NCBI GenBank assembly: GCA_947367855.1
Contig: CANBFE010000001.1
Coordinates: 310,001 to 374,000 of the forward strand
Direction of reading: 5' to 3'
Length of the DNA: 64,000 bases
DNA from: an uncultured Lachnospiraceae bacterium
GTDB taxonomy: Bacteria; Bacillota; Clostridia; Lachnospirales; Lachnospiraceae
Shown piece by piece: positions 27,030 to 35,006 of this stretch (within the stretch, counting starts at the first letter, position 1; the number at the start of each line of letters is the position of its first letter). Below the pieces are notes generated by a model, which worked only from the letters and a program-made list of their open reading frames with translations, searched no databases and had not been told where the DNA came from. Made by a program: the position numbers and the translations under genes.

Positions 27030-27058
27030 TTTTCATCTGCCGCAGTAGTTGATAAAAT
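27030..27058 (+). promoter_or_regulatory. Candidate promoter of the Lpl-type transporter operon
   Basis: TTTTCA at 27030-27035, 17-bp spacer, TAAAAT at 27053-27058. The weak -35 fits an activator-dependent promoter, as expected for a YesN target. Confidence 0.35.
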
Positions 27059-27094
27059 AGAATTACATAAAAAGAGGCAGGGAGGGGAAGGAAT

Positions 27095-28060
27095 ATGGCA
27101 GTGAAAAAAGAAACACCGGCGCGGACCGCGTCTGAGCGCAGGAACAGATTGACAAAGACCAGCCGTATTGATAACATTCAGCTTTTTATACTGGCGCTTC
27201 CGGCAATAATCCTTTTATTTGTATTTTGCTATGTCCCTATTGGAGGAATTATTCTCGCTTTCAAGAAATTTAAAGTGAATCTGGGGATTTTTGGAAGCCC
27301 CTGGAACGGATTTGACAACTTTAAATTTTTCTTTACTTCCTCCGACGCATGGAGAGTGGTGAGAAATACACTGGGAATGAATTTCCTCTTTATCATGTTT
27401 ACTACCGTGTGCAGCGTGCTGTTTGCAGTGATGATGTTTAATCTGAGGAGCAGGCGCATGGTAAAGCTGTACCAGACTGCCACGCTGATGCCAAGTTTTC
27501 TGTCATGGGTTGTGGCAGGATACATGGTATATGCGCTGCTGATGCCGGGGGAGACAGGACTTGTCAATCAGATTCTCCTGTTGTTTGGCGCAGAACCCGT
27601 TGACTGGTATGCCAGAGCGGAATATTGGCCGGTGATACTTCTGCTTGTAAAGCTCTGGCATGGCGTAGGGTACAACAGTCTGTTTTATTATGCAAGCCTG
27701 ATGGGCATTGATGTTTCTTTCTTTGAGGCGGCCCGGTTGGATGGGGCCACTAAGGCGCAGCAGTTTCAATATATTATTTTACCGTTTTTGAAACCGATTA
27801 TTATCGTTATGACTCTGTTGAATATAGGAAATATTTTCCGGGCAGACTTTGGACTGTTCTTCAATGTACCTAGAAACGTGGGTATTCTGTATCCTGCAAC
27901 GGATGTGGTGGATACTTATGTGTACCGTGCGCTGATTCAGCTTGGTGACGTTGGGATGTCTACGGCGGTGGGCCTGATTCAGTCGCTGGTTGGTTTTGTG
28001 CTGATACTGATTACCAATCTGATTGTGCGGCGGATGGATCCCGAGAGTGCATTATTTTAA
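27095..28060 (+). CDS. ABC sugar transporter permease, LplB/MalF type
   Basis: 321 residues with six predicted membrane helices, starting with LFILALPAIILLFVFCYVPI. The EAA loop FFEAARLDGATKAQQFQYII, which contacts the ATPase, is near residue 210. Closest named relatives are LplB of B. subtilis and YtcP/YteP-type permeases for complex plant oligosaccharides. GGGAGGGGAAGG precedes the ATG. First gene of a three-gene operon. Confidence 0.93.
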   Translation: MAVKKETPARTASERRNRLTKTSRIDNIQLFILALPAIILLFVFCYVPIGGIILAFKKFKVNLGIFGSPWNGFDNFKFFFTSSDAWRVVRNTLGMNFLFIMFTTVCSVLFAVMMFNLRSRRMVKLYQTATLMPSFLSWVVAGYMVYALLMPGETGLVNQILLLFGAEPVDWYARAEYWPVILLLVKLWHGVGYNSLFYYASLMGIDVSFFEAARLDGATKAQQFQYIILPFLKPIIIVMTLLNIGNIFRADFGLFFNVPRNVGILYPATDVVDTYVYRALIQLGDVGMSTAVGLIQSLVGFVLILITNLIVRRMDPESALF

Positions 28061-28074
28061 AGGAGGGCTGCAGT

Positions 28075-28956
28075 ATGAAAAACAAAAAGAAACCCCAGAT
28101 CCTGATTCATGTTATCAGTATGATTTACCTGGTTCTCTGCATTATACCTTTCATTCTGCTGATTTCAGCGTCTTTGACCAATGCGGCGGCGCTGAGTGAG
28201 GAGGGATTCCGGCTGATTCCGGCTGAGTTTGATTTGACGGCCTACGAATATATTTTTAAAAGTCCTGTAAAAATACTGCGGAGCTATGCCGTGACCTTTT
28301 TTGTGACGGCTGCCACAGTGGCAGGAGGCGTATTTATTATGAGCATGATAGGCTATACCCTGTCCCGTTCAAACTGCAGATTTGCAAGGCCCCTTTCCTT
28401 TTATGTTTTTTTTACCCTGCTGTTTTCGGGTGGAATGGTGCCTTCCTACATTCTGATGACGCAGGTGCTTCACTGGAAAGATACATATCTGGTAATGATA
28501 GTGCCAAGTCTGGTGTACGCGTTTCATGTGATTATGATTCGTACCTTTTTTCAGAAGCTGCCGGCGGAACTTTTTGAGTCGGCAAAGATTGACGGGGCAG
28601 ATGAGTTTGTGATTTACTTTAAAATTGCGCTTCCGCTGTCTGTTCCCGTGCTGACCACTGTGGCATTTTTTACCGCAATGAGTAAATGGAACGACTGGCA
28701 GACAGGACTGCTTTATATTACAAAAGAGGAAATGGAACCGTTACAGTACATGCTTTATCGGATTCAGCAGAATATTCAGTCCCTGCTGACTGCATTGAGG
28801 CAGGGCGGAGGCATCAGTGTGGACGTGCGGAACATTCCCGGTCAGAATCTGCTGATGGCAATGGCGGTGGTGGCTGCAGGCCCCATGCTGGTGGTATTTC
28901 CCTTTTTTCAGAAATATTTTATTTCGGGACTGACGGTAGGAGCAGTAAAAGGTTAG
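28075..28956 (+). CDS. ABC sugar transporter permease, LplC/MalG type
   Basis: 293 residues, six membrane helices. N-terminal helix MIYLVLCIIPFILLISAS, EAA loop LFESAKIDGADEFVIYFKIA, and the typical C-terminus FPFFQKYFISGLTVGAVKG. Pairs with the upstream permease 14 bases away. No ATP-binding subunit is encoded nearby; these CUT1-type systems often use a shared MsmX-like ATPase encoded elsewhere. Confidence 0.94.
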   Translation: MKNKKKPQILIHVISMIYLVLCIIPFILLISASLTNAAALSEEGFRLIPAEFDLTAYEYIFKSPVKILRSYAVTFFVTAATVAGGVFIMSMIGYTLSRSNCRFARPLSFYVFFTLLFSGGMVPSYILMTQVLHWKDTYLVMIVPSLVYAFHVIMIRTFFQKLPAELFESAKIDGADEFVIYFKIALPLSVPVLTTVAFFTAMSKWNDWQTGLLYITKEEMEPLQYMLYRIQQNIQSLLTALRQGGGISVDVRNIPGQNLLMAMAVVAAGPMLVVFPFFQKYFISGLTVGAVKG

Positions 28957-29043
28957 AGAAAGAGAACTTATTGGAATCAGGCAATGACAGCTTGCCCGGA
29001 CAGGGCAGGCTGAGAGCATAAATTTAAGAAGGAGGAAAACGGT

Positions 29044-30570
29044 ATGACAAAGAAACACTTATTTGGCAGAACAGTTCTTGGGGGAGTGTTTGTGGGGACA
29101 ATGCTGCTGTCAGGCTGCGGAAAACAGCCTGCTGCAGACGCATCTTCGCCGGAAGGAAGCGCGCCTGAGGCGAATGAGGGAACAGGTGAAGTGCCCACCG
29201 TAAGGTGGGTGACAGCCGGTACGCCCCAGACAGGGAAGGAGGCGGTGATGCAGGAGGTAAACCGGCTTCTGGGCGAGCGGTACGGCCTGAATCTGCAGCT
29301 GGAGATTTATGATTACGGCAGCTATGATGAAAAACTGAATATGATGATTTCGTCCGGCGAGGTATTTGACGTATGCTTTACCACCCAGAGCTGGCTGAAC
29401 AAATATCAGCCTAATGTATCCAGAGGAGCATTTCTGGCATTGGATGATCTGATTGACAGCGACGCGCCCGGGTTAAAGAATATTCTGCCTGAATTTTTAT
29501 TTGAGCAGGCCAGGGTGAACGGTTCTGTTTATGCCATTCCCAACTATCAGATCTGTTATGATTCCTTCGGCTTTATGATGAGAAAAGATTTGGTGGAAAA
29601 ATACGATTTTGACTGGGAAAATGTGAAAACCATAAAAGATATGTATCCTTTCTGGGATGCCATCCGTGACAACGAGCCGGATTTATACCCTGTGGGAGAC
29701 CTGAGCATTCAGGCCTTTGAAGATGATTTTGTAGTGATGAATATGATTGGAAATTACTATAAAGCAAGCGACAGCGGCGTGCCCATGTATATCAGAAAGG
29801 GCGACGACGGTTATACGGTGGACTGGTTCCCTGAACTGGTAAAAGAGTACAAATCCGCCTTTGGCGAGCTTCACAGAAATGGTTATATCCGCGAAGATAT
29901 TATCACCCTTCAGGATGACAGCGCAGATGTAACAGCCGGTAAATATGCTTCCCGTCTGGGAATCGTCAAACCCGGCGGCGAAATCGAACAGAAAAAGCAG
30001 GCAGGTGGCTACGATTATGTACAGATTGCCCTGACCACTCCTTTTGTAAACGCATTGTCCGCGCGCTCGGCCATGAACGCAGTTTCCTCCAGCAGTAAAA
30101 ATCCGGGAGCGGCCATTAAGATGATTGAAGTGATGAATACCGATGTGGAAATCTACAACATGATTAATTTCGGTATTGAAGGCGTCAACTACACCATGGA
30201 AAACGGCTTTGTAAAAGAGATTCCCGACAGCGGATATTTCTTCAACAGCGGTTGGGCGCTGGGCAATCAGTTTAACGCTTTTCTGGTAGAAGGGCAGAAG
30301 GAAGGCGTCTGGGAGGAAACCATGGAAATCAATAATAACGCAGAAGTGTCTCCCATTTCCGGTTTCAGTTTTAATGAGGAACCTGTTTCCACACAGATGG
30401 CGCAGATGAGCTCGGTTGCAGGCGAATATAAGTTCATCGGTCTGTATGATGATTTTGAGACACGTTTTGATGAGTATGTGGCGAAGATGGAGCAGGCCGG
30501 CATTGAAGAATACAAAGCAGAGGTACAGAAACAGCTTGACCAGTGGCTGGAGGCAAACGGCAAAAAATAA
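29044..30570 (+). CDS. Extracellular solute-binding lipoprotein (LplA type)
   Basis: 508 residues. Signal peptide with lipobox LLSGC (Cys about residue 22), then a Ser/Glu-rich linker and a family 1 periplasmic-binding fold of the large type used with LplB/LplC permeases (KLNMMISSGEVFDVCFTTQS, YAIPNYQICYDSFGFMMRKD). Membrane-anchored receptor that delivers an oligosaccharide to the two permeases. The ligand cannot be told because no glycoside hydrolase is adjacent. Confidence 0.93.
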   Translation: MTKKHLFGRTVLGGVFVGTMLLSGCGKQPAADASSPEGSAPEANEGTGEVPTVRWVTAGTPQTGKEAVMQEVNRLLGERYGLNLQLEIYDYGSYDEKLNMMISSGEVFDVCFTTQSWLNKYQPNVSRGAFLALDDLIDSDAPGLKNILPEFLFEQARVNGSVYAIPNYQICYDSFGFMMRKDLVEKYDFDWENVKTIKDMYPFWDAIRDNEPDLYPVGDLSIQAFEDDFVVMNMIGNYYKASDSGVPMYIRKGDDGYTVDWFPELVKEYKSAFGELHRNGYIREDIITLQDDSADVTAGKYASRLGIVKPGGEIEQKKQAGGYDYVQIALTTPFVNALSARSAMNAVSSSSKNPGAAIKMIEVMNTDVEIYNMINFGIEGVNYTMENGFVKEIPDSGYFFNSGWALGNQFNAFLVEGQKEGVWEETMEINNNAEVSPISGFSFNEEPVSTQMAQMSSVAGEYKFIGLYDDFETRFDEYVAKMEQAGIEEYKAEVQKQLDQWLEANGKK

Positions 30571-30583
30571 TGGAGGACTGAAA

Positions 30584-30620
30584 TTCAAAAGGCATATGCA
30601 GACAGCATATGCCTTTTGAA
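30584..30620 (+). terminator. Strong 16-bp perfect hairpin after the transporter operon
   Basis: TTCAAAAGGCATATGC at 30584-30599 pairs perfectly with 30605-30620 around the loop AGACA. A T-tract outside the stem is missing; the TTTT inside the right arm may serve. It could also act as an mRNA 3' stabiliser. Confidence 0.65.
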
Positions 30621-30669
30621 ATGGACAGAACGTCCGACTCTCAGACAGATGCGGCTTATTCTACACAGG

Positions 30670-30840
30670 TTATTCGAGTTCAATTTTCCCATGCTCATTT
30701 TCGTATTCAGCAATATCCTTTTTCATAAGAGTTTCCAGTTCCCGGTTGGCGGAACGGGCCTTGTATTCTGCCACGTAACGAAACTTTTTCAGCACGTCGC
30801 TGTCAATTCTCAGCGTGAATTTGGAAATTTTTGGCTGCAT
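30670..30840 (-). CDS. Small ribbon-helix-helix (Arc-family) DNA-binding protein
   Basis: 56 residues from the ATG at 30840, with AAGGAG seven bases upstream on the minus strand. ISKFTLRIDSDVLKKFRYVA is a beta-strand plus helix A of an RHH fold and YKARSANRELETLMKKDIAE is helix B, as in Arc/MetJ-like regulators. It stands alone with no toxin-like partner next to it. The longer in-frame version to 31032 has no ribosome site and is rejected. Confidence 0.85.
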   Translation of the reverse strand: MQPKISKFTLRIDSDVLKKFRYVAEYKARSANRELETLMKKDIAEYENEHGKIELE

Positions 30841-31004
30841 ATGCGTTCTCCTTAGTATGCTATCCTGTAGGGTTACTTTTACATTTTTTATTATAATGTC
30901 AAAAATGCTGAGAATTATTGATTGACGGCTTAATGACGGCACGATATAATGAGACAACAGGAACTGGAGAAGAAGCCGGATAATGTGTAATTTATAAAAA
31001 AAGC

Positions 31005-31033
31005 TTGACTTGGGGGGAAATATTTGATACATT
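31005..31033 (+). promoter_or_regulatory. Candidate sigma-A promoter facing the typA 3' end
   Basis: TTGACT at 31005-31010, 17-bp spacer, TACATT at 31028-31033. It points rightward, antisense to the end of typA, with no recognised gene downstream. Confidence 0.4.
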
Positions 31034-31134
31034 TATGGTGTCGAAAGAAGGTTGTAGTCAGAAAATTTCTGTATCTTGGACTGAGAAGTTGTCTGGGCGG
31101 TTGTCTGCGTTTTATTCCACGGGAAGGAAAATCT

Positions 31135-31317
31135 ATGGAGAAGAATCTTGTAGGTATGCGGGATTATCATAAGTATCAGGACAACAGAAAATCAGGTATT
31201 TTCCATTGTCCTGTCCGGGATGAAATTTTTTCTGCAGCAGTTATCTGCGCATGGCAGCCCGTTTCCTCAGGGTGGGATCCAGAATTTTTTTACGGATGCG
31301 CAGGTGGGTGGGAGTGA
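31135..31317 (+). CDS. Doubtful 60-residue ORF, antisense to the typA tail at its end
   Basis: ATG 31135 has GGGAAGGAAAA upstream and lies about 95 bases after the candidate promoter at 31005. It encodes MEKNLVGMRDYHKYQDNRKS and further residues, resembling nothing known to me. The last 77 bases are antisense to typA, where coding constraint belongs to typA. Could equally be a non-coding transcript or nothing. Confidence 0.2.
   Translation: MEKNLVGMRDYHKYQDNRKSGIFHCPVRDEIFSAAVICAWQPVSSGWDPEFFYGCAGGWE
31177..31213. repeat. Inverted repeat downstream of typA
   Basis: CAGGACAA pairs with TTGTCCTG, and inside these GAAAAT pairs with ATTTTC, around a short loop. It lies 28 bases beyond the typA stop, so it is a possible typA terminator on the minus strand, though no T-run follows the stem in that direction. 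Confidence 0.5.
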
Positions 31318-33073
31318 CCTCCAGTAATTCGTCCGTGTCAATAAAATCCAGGGCCTGCTCCATGGAGAGGATTCTGGGCGGTACAAGGCGCAGGGCTTCA
31401 TCTGCACTGGAGGATCGCGTGTTTGTAAGCTGTTTTTTCTTGCATACATTGACCTCAATGTCCTCGCTCCTGCCGGTCTGTCCTATCACCATTCCGGCAT
31501 ATACCTTTTCGCCGGGACCGATGAAAAGAGTGCCGCGTTCCTGGGCATTGAACAGGCCGTAGGTGATAGCTTCCCCTGCCTCAAAGGCAATCAGGGAACC
31601 CTGCCGCCTGTACTGGATATCACCTTTGTAAGGGGCGTAACCGTCGAAAATAGTATTCAGGATGCCGTTTCCCTTGGTATCGGTGAGAAAGTCGCCCCTG
31701 TAGCCTATAAGCCCTCTTGAAGGAATGGAGAACTCCAGACGGGTATAGGTGCCGCCGGAGATGCTTCCCATATTCCGCAGTTCTCCTTTGCGCTGCCCCA
31801 GTTTCTCGATGACTACACCTGCGAATTCGTTTGGCACATCAATGTAAGCCAGTTCCATGGGTTCGGTACGCTTTCCCTCTTCGTCACTGTGGTAGAGGAC
31901 TTCAGCCTTGCTGACTGCGAATTCATAACCTTCCCTGCGCATGGTCTCGATCAGCACGGACAGGTGAAGTTCACCCCTGCCGGAGACTTTGAAGCATTCC
32001 GTGGTATCGGTTTCCTCCACGCGAAGGGATACGTCGGTGTTTAGTTCCCGGAAGAGTCTGTCACGGATATGGCGGCTGGTGACATATTTTCCTTCCAGTC
32101 CTGCCAGGGGAGAATCATTTACCATAAACTGCATGGCAATGGTGGGCTCGCTGATTTTCTGGAAGGGAATGGGAATGATGGCATCCGGGGAACAGAGGGT
32201 GTCTCCGATGTGGATATCAGCGATTCCGGAGATGGCTACGATGGAACCTATGCCCGCTTCCTTTACTTCCACTTTATTCAGTCCGTCAAACTCATATAGT
32301 TTGCTGACTTTTACCTTTACATGCTTTTCCTGGTCATGATGGTTGCAGATGACTACTTCCTGATTAATCCGGATAATGCCGTTGTCAACCTTGCCGATGC
32401 CGATACGTCCTACATATTCATTGTAGTCAATAGTGCTGATCAGTACCTGGGTTCCGGCTTCCATGTCTCCTTCGGGAGCAGGGATATAATTGACGATGGT
32501 TTCAAACAGGGGCTCCATGCTGATGCCGGGATCGGCAGAATCTGCGGAGGCGACACCGGTTTTGGCAGAGGCATAGATGAACGGGCAGTCAAGCTGCGCA
32601 TCGTCTGCATCCAGTTCCAGAAACAGTTCCAGAACCTCATCCACCACCTGCTCTGGTCTTGCCTCCGGCCGGTCGATCTTGTTGACACATACTATGACGG
32701 GAAGTTTCAGTTCCAAAGCCTTTCGCAGTACAAATTTGGTCTGGGGCATGGGTCCTTCAAAGGCGTCTACCACCAGGATGACACCATTGACCATTTTCAG
32801 AACACGCTCCACCTCACCGCCGAAATCCGCGTGTCCTGGCGTATCCACGATATTGATCTTTGTGTTTTTATACATTACGGCAGTGTTTTTGGACAGGATT
32901 GTGATGCCGCGTTCCCGCTCGATATCATTGGAATCCATAATCCGCTCAGCTACTGCCTGTCCCTGGCGGAATACGCCGCTTTGTTTTAACAGTTCATCCA
33001 CCAGGGTGGTTTTGCCGTGGTCCACATGGGCAATAATGGCTACATTCCTTACATCTTCTCTTTTTTGCTTCAT
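31241..33073 (-). CDS. typA: Ribosome-associated GTPase TypA/BipA
   Basis: 610 residues, normal length. Translational GTPase assisting 50S assembly and stress adaptation. G1 IAHVDHGKTTLVDELL, G2 ERGITILSKNTAV, G3 DTPGHADFGGEVERVL, G4 NKIDRPEA. EF-G-like domain III and V are followed by the BipA-specific C-terminal domain (VNVCKKKQLTNTRSSSADEA). Single gene with its own promoter upstream. Confidence 0.97.
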   Translation of the reverse strand: MKQKREDVRNVAIIAHVDHGKTTLVDELLKQSGVFRQGQAVAERIMDSNDIERERGITILSKNTAVMYKNTKINIVDTPGHADFGGEVERVLKMVNGVILVVDAFEGPMPQTKFVLRKALELKLPVIVCVNKIDRPEARPEQVVDEVLELFLELDADDAQLDCPFIYASAKTGVASADSADPGISMEPLFETIVNYIPAPEGDMEAGTQVLISTIDYNEYVGRIGIGKVDNGIIRINQEVVICNHHDQEKHVKVKVSKLYEFDGLNKVEVKEAGIGSIVAISGIADIHIGDTLCSPDAIIPIPFQKISEPTIAMQFMVNDSPLAGLEGKYVTSRHIRDRLFRELNTDVSLRVEETDTTECFKVSGRGELHLSVLIETMRREGYEFAVSKAEVLYHSDEEGKRTEPMELAYIDVPNEFAGVVIEKLGQRKGELRNMGSISGGTYTRLEFSIPSRGLIGYRGDFLTDTKGNGILNTIFDGYAPYKGDIQYRRQGSLIAFEAGEAITYGLFNAQERGTLFIGPGEKVYAGMVIGQTGRSEDIEVNVCKKKQLTNTRSSSADEALRLVPPRILSMEQALDFIDTDELLEVTPTHLRIRKKILDPTLRKRAAMRR

Positions 33074-33419
33074 AAATTTGACCTCAATACCTTGTATTTT
33101 GTGTGCTTGTCGATAATTGCGTGTTACTGTCGATGAATTGTCTGATGAAAAATCAAACTGTTACAGTATAGCACTATTTTCTTTCAGGCGCAAGGTTTAT
33201 TGGGGGTCAAAGGTTCCTTTTTATGACCGGATGTGTTATAATCCGTAAAAATATTAACATAATTAGATATAATTGTCGAAATACGCGACGGAAAGTTGTA
33301 CTAAAATGACAATATCTATTGTATAAATAGTAATATCATCCGAAAGGATAGCAGTATTGTGTGGCTGTTCTTCAAGGATGCTGCCGGAAAAAGTCTTAAA
33401 ACAAGAAGGGAGAACGTCA
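33074..33419. other. Divergent intergenic region between typA and the OB-fold gene
   Basis: 346 bases with no ORF of note. The typA promoter (33165-33193, minus) is on the left. To the right the sequence is very AT-rich (around 33240-33340) with TATAAA/TAATAT-like boxes that may start the rightward gene, but no single -35/-10 pair stands out. Confidence 0.6.
33165..33193 (-). promoter_or_regulatory. Sigma-A promoter of typA
   Basis: Minus strand: TTGCGC (33193-33188), 17-bp spacer, TATACT (33170-33165); 92 bases ahead of the typA start. Confidence 0.6.
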
Positions 33420-34058
33420 ATGACAGATAAGGTAATTGAAAACAACCAGGTAACAATTATGGGGGAGATCGCCAGCGGTTTCAGCTACAGTCATGAGATT
33501 TTCGGGGAGGGCTTCTACATGATGGATGTAAGATGCAAGCGCCTCAGCGAGAGCTATGACACGATTCCCATTATGGTATCGGAACGGCTGATGGATGTAA
33601 GCGCGGACTATACGGGAGAGCTGATATGTGTGAACGGTCAGTTCCGCTCCTACAACCGTCATGAGGAACGTAAGAACAGACTTGTGCTGTCGGTATTTGC
33701 CAGGGAGGTATGTTTCATAGATGAAATGGAGGAAAGCTCCAAGACAAATCAGATCTTTCTGGACGGCTTTATCTGTAAGGAGCCGATTTACAGGAAGACA
33801 CCCCTGGGAAGAGAGATAGCGGATCTGCTTCTTGCCGTGAACCGTCCCTATGGAAAATCCGATTACATACCTTGTATCTGTTGGGGGAGAAACGCGCGCT
33901 ATGCCAATAATTTTAAGGTGGGAGAGCGCTGTGCCGTATGGGGAAGAATACAGAGCAGGGAATACATGAAAAAACTGGATGAGGAAAACGTGGAGAGACG
34001 GGTGGCTTTTGAGGTATCGGTGAGCAAATTGGAACTGACCGACGAGGAGCTGGCATAA
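33420..34058 (+). CDS. SSB-like protein with two OB-type halves
   Basis: 212 residues from ATG 33420 (AAGGGAG upstream). The second half (from residue ~110, FLDGFICKEPIYRKTPLGRE, IPCICWGRNARYANNF, VWGRIQSREY) has the strand order and motif set of a bacterial SSB/PriB OB fold. The first half (VTIMGEIASGFSYSHEIFGE, ICVNGQFRSYNRHEERKNRL) looks like a second, more diverged OB fold. There is no acidic SSB tail of the DDDIPF type at the C-terminus. Annotated in relatives as a single-stranded DNA-binding protein; it is unlikely to be the main SSB of the cell. Confidence 0.7.
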   Translation: MTDKVIENNQVTIMGEIASGFSYSHEIFGEGFYMMDVRCKRLSESYDTIPIMVSERLMDVSADYTGELICVNGQFRSYNRHEERKNRLVLSVFAREVCFIDEMEESSKTNQIFLDGFICKEPIYRKTPLGREIADLLLAVNRPYGKSDYIPCICWGRNARYANNFKVGERCAVWGRIQSREYMKKLDEENVERRVAFEVSVSKLELTDEELA

Positions 34059-34153
34059 AAACTGCGGAAGCCTGAACCGGGATCCGGATTGTTGTATAAG
34101 GACAAAGTCTTCCCGGGACGGCTTTATTCATAATTTGTTAACCGGAAAAGCAT

Positions 34154-34182
34154 TTGCCAAATACAGGAAAGTGTGGTATTCT
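34154..34182 (+). promoter_or_regulatory. Sigma-A promoter of the cobalamin adenosyltransferase gene
   Basis: TTGCCA at 34154-34159, 17-bp spacer, TATTCT at 34177-34182. The leader to 34290 contains GC-rich complementary stretches (GCCGC near 34230 and GGCGGC near 34255). No cobalamin-riboswitch core was recognised. Confidence 0.55.
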
Positions 34183-34289
34183 AAGTGCATGGTTTTTAAA
34201 ATCAACATGCTATAAAACATGCTTTTGGCGGCCGCGCTTCGGGGCTTGCGGAAGGCGGCGTTTCCTTTAAGGGTGAAATGGGGTGCGGT

Positions 34290-34787
34290 ATGGCAAAAGG
34301 ATTGGTATACATATATGCCGGGGACGGGCGGGGGAAATCACCGGCGGCTCTGGGCAGGGCTCTGCAGGCTGCAATGGAGGGAAAGAAGGTAGTTGTCATT
34401 CAGTTTTTAAAGGGAAGCAGTACTGGGAATTCGGATTTCCTGCGCAGAATGGAGCCGGAGATCAAGCTTTTTTCATTTGAGAAATCAGATGAGAGCTACA
34501 ATGAGCTCTCAGAGAAGAAAAAGCAGGAGGAGATCGTCAATATCAGGAATGGCATGAATTTCGCCAGAAAAGTTCTGGCTACAAGGGAGTGCGATCTGCT
34601 GATACTGGATGAGGTACTTAAGCTGACGGAGATAGGAATCGTTCCCGCAGATGGGCTGAGGGAGCTGTTGGAATGCAGGGAGGATACGGATGTTATTCTG
34701 ACAGGTGTAAGGCTCAGCGATGAAATCTGCATGCTGGCGGATGAGATTTCCAGAATTGAGACCGTAAAATTCAGGGTTTGGGAATAA
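34290..34787 (+). CDS. cobO: Cob(I)yrinic acid a,c-diamide adenosyltransferase
   Basis: 165 residues from ATG 34290. CobA/CobO/BtuR family P-loop enzyme that transfers the adenosyl group from ATP to the corrinoid cobalt. P-loop GDGRGKSPAALGRALQAA near residue 11, then VVVIQFLKGSSTGNSDF and LLILDEVLK. The Ser-Pro after the P-loop Lys (GKSPAA rather than GKTTAA) is common in clostridial members. It is shorter than E. coli BtuR at the N-terminus. No other cobamide gene is adjacent. Confidence 0.85.
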   Translation: MAKGLVYIYAGDGRGKSPAALGRALQAAMEGKKVVVIQFLKGSSTGNSDFLRRMEPEIKLFSFEKSDESYNELSEKKKQEEIVNIRNGMNFARKVLATRECDLLILDEVLKLTEIGIVPADGLRELLECREDTDVILTGVRLSDEICMLADEISRIETVKFRVWE

Positions 34788-34792
34788 ATTCG

Positions 34793-34821
34793 TTGACAGT
34801 ATCCGGGTAAAATGTTATGAT
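34793..34821 (+). promoter_or_regulatory. Strong sigma-A promoter of dapA
   Basis: TTGACA at 34793-34798, 17-bp spacer, TATGAT at 34816-34821. It starts five bases after the upstream stop codon and leaves a leader of about 180 bases. Confidence 0.75.
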
Positions 34822-34831
34822 TCTAGTATAT

Positions 34832-34950
34832 ACATGATGCTGAGGAGATTGGGCTGCGTTTTTCAGGAGTACTTTTGATGCAATAGGTGCACGGAATGAG
34901 AAGGAAAGAGAAATACGTGTTCGCCGGCACTTTTGTGCCGGCGATGTTTG
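34832..34950 (+). promoter_or_regulatory. Possible degenerate lysine riboswitch (L-box) in the dapA leader
   Basis: The leader contains GAGGAGATTGGGCTGCG, TTTTTCAGGAGTA and GGAAAGAGAAATACG followed by TCGCCGG, in the order of the 5' half of lysine riboswitches (xGAGGxAGAGGxxGCG, AGTA, GAAAGGGAxAxxxCGCCGAAG). A perfect 9-bp stem CGCCGGCAC/GTGCCGGCG (34922-34930 with 34935-34943) follows. The second half of the aptamer (GGGCTG...CTGTCA) is not seen, so it is either decayed, a divergent variant, or a resemblance. Control of dapA by lysine would make biological sense. Confidence 0.3.
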
Positions 34951-35006
34951 TATAACGGATTCTTCTGCATACATAAAAGCCGCATTATTGAAATGGAGGA
35001 AAAAAG

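Larger units (their letters stand above)
30841..31240. other. 400-base region without a confident gene
   Basis: The region between the RHH gene and typA, which are both on the minus strand, is AT-rich. It holds a minus-strand TTGACA (30902-30897) with a weak TAAAAG (30881-30876) that may drive the RHH gene, a good plus-strand promoter at 31005-31033, a doubtful 60-codon ORF, and an inverted repeat at 31177-31213. Confidence 0.6.

Noticed and set aside
34183..34289. Cobalamin riboswitch in front of the adenosyltransferase gene
   Set aside because: GC-rich complementary stretches exist, but the B12-box core GCCACTG is absent and the leader is too short.
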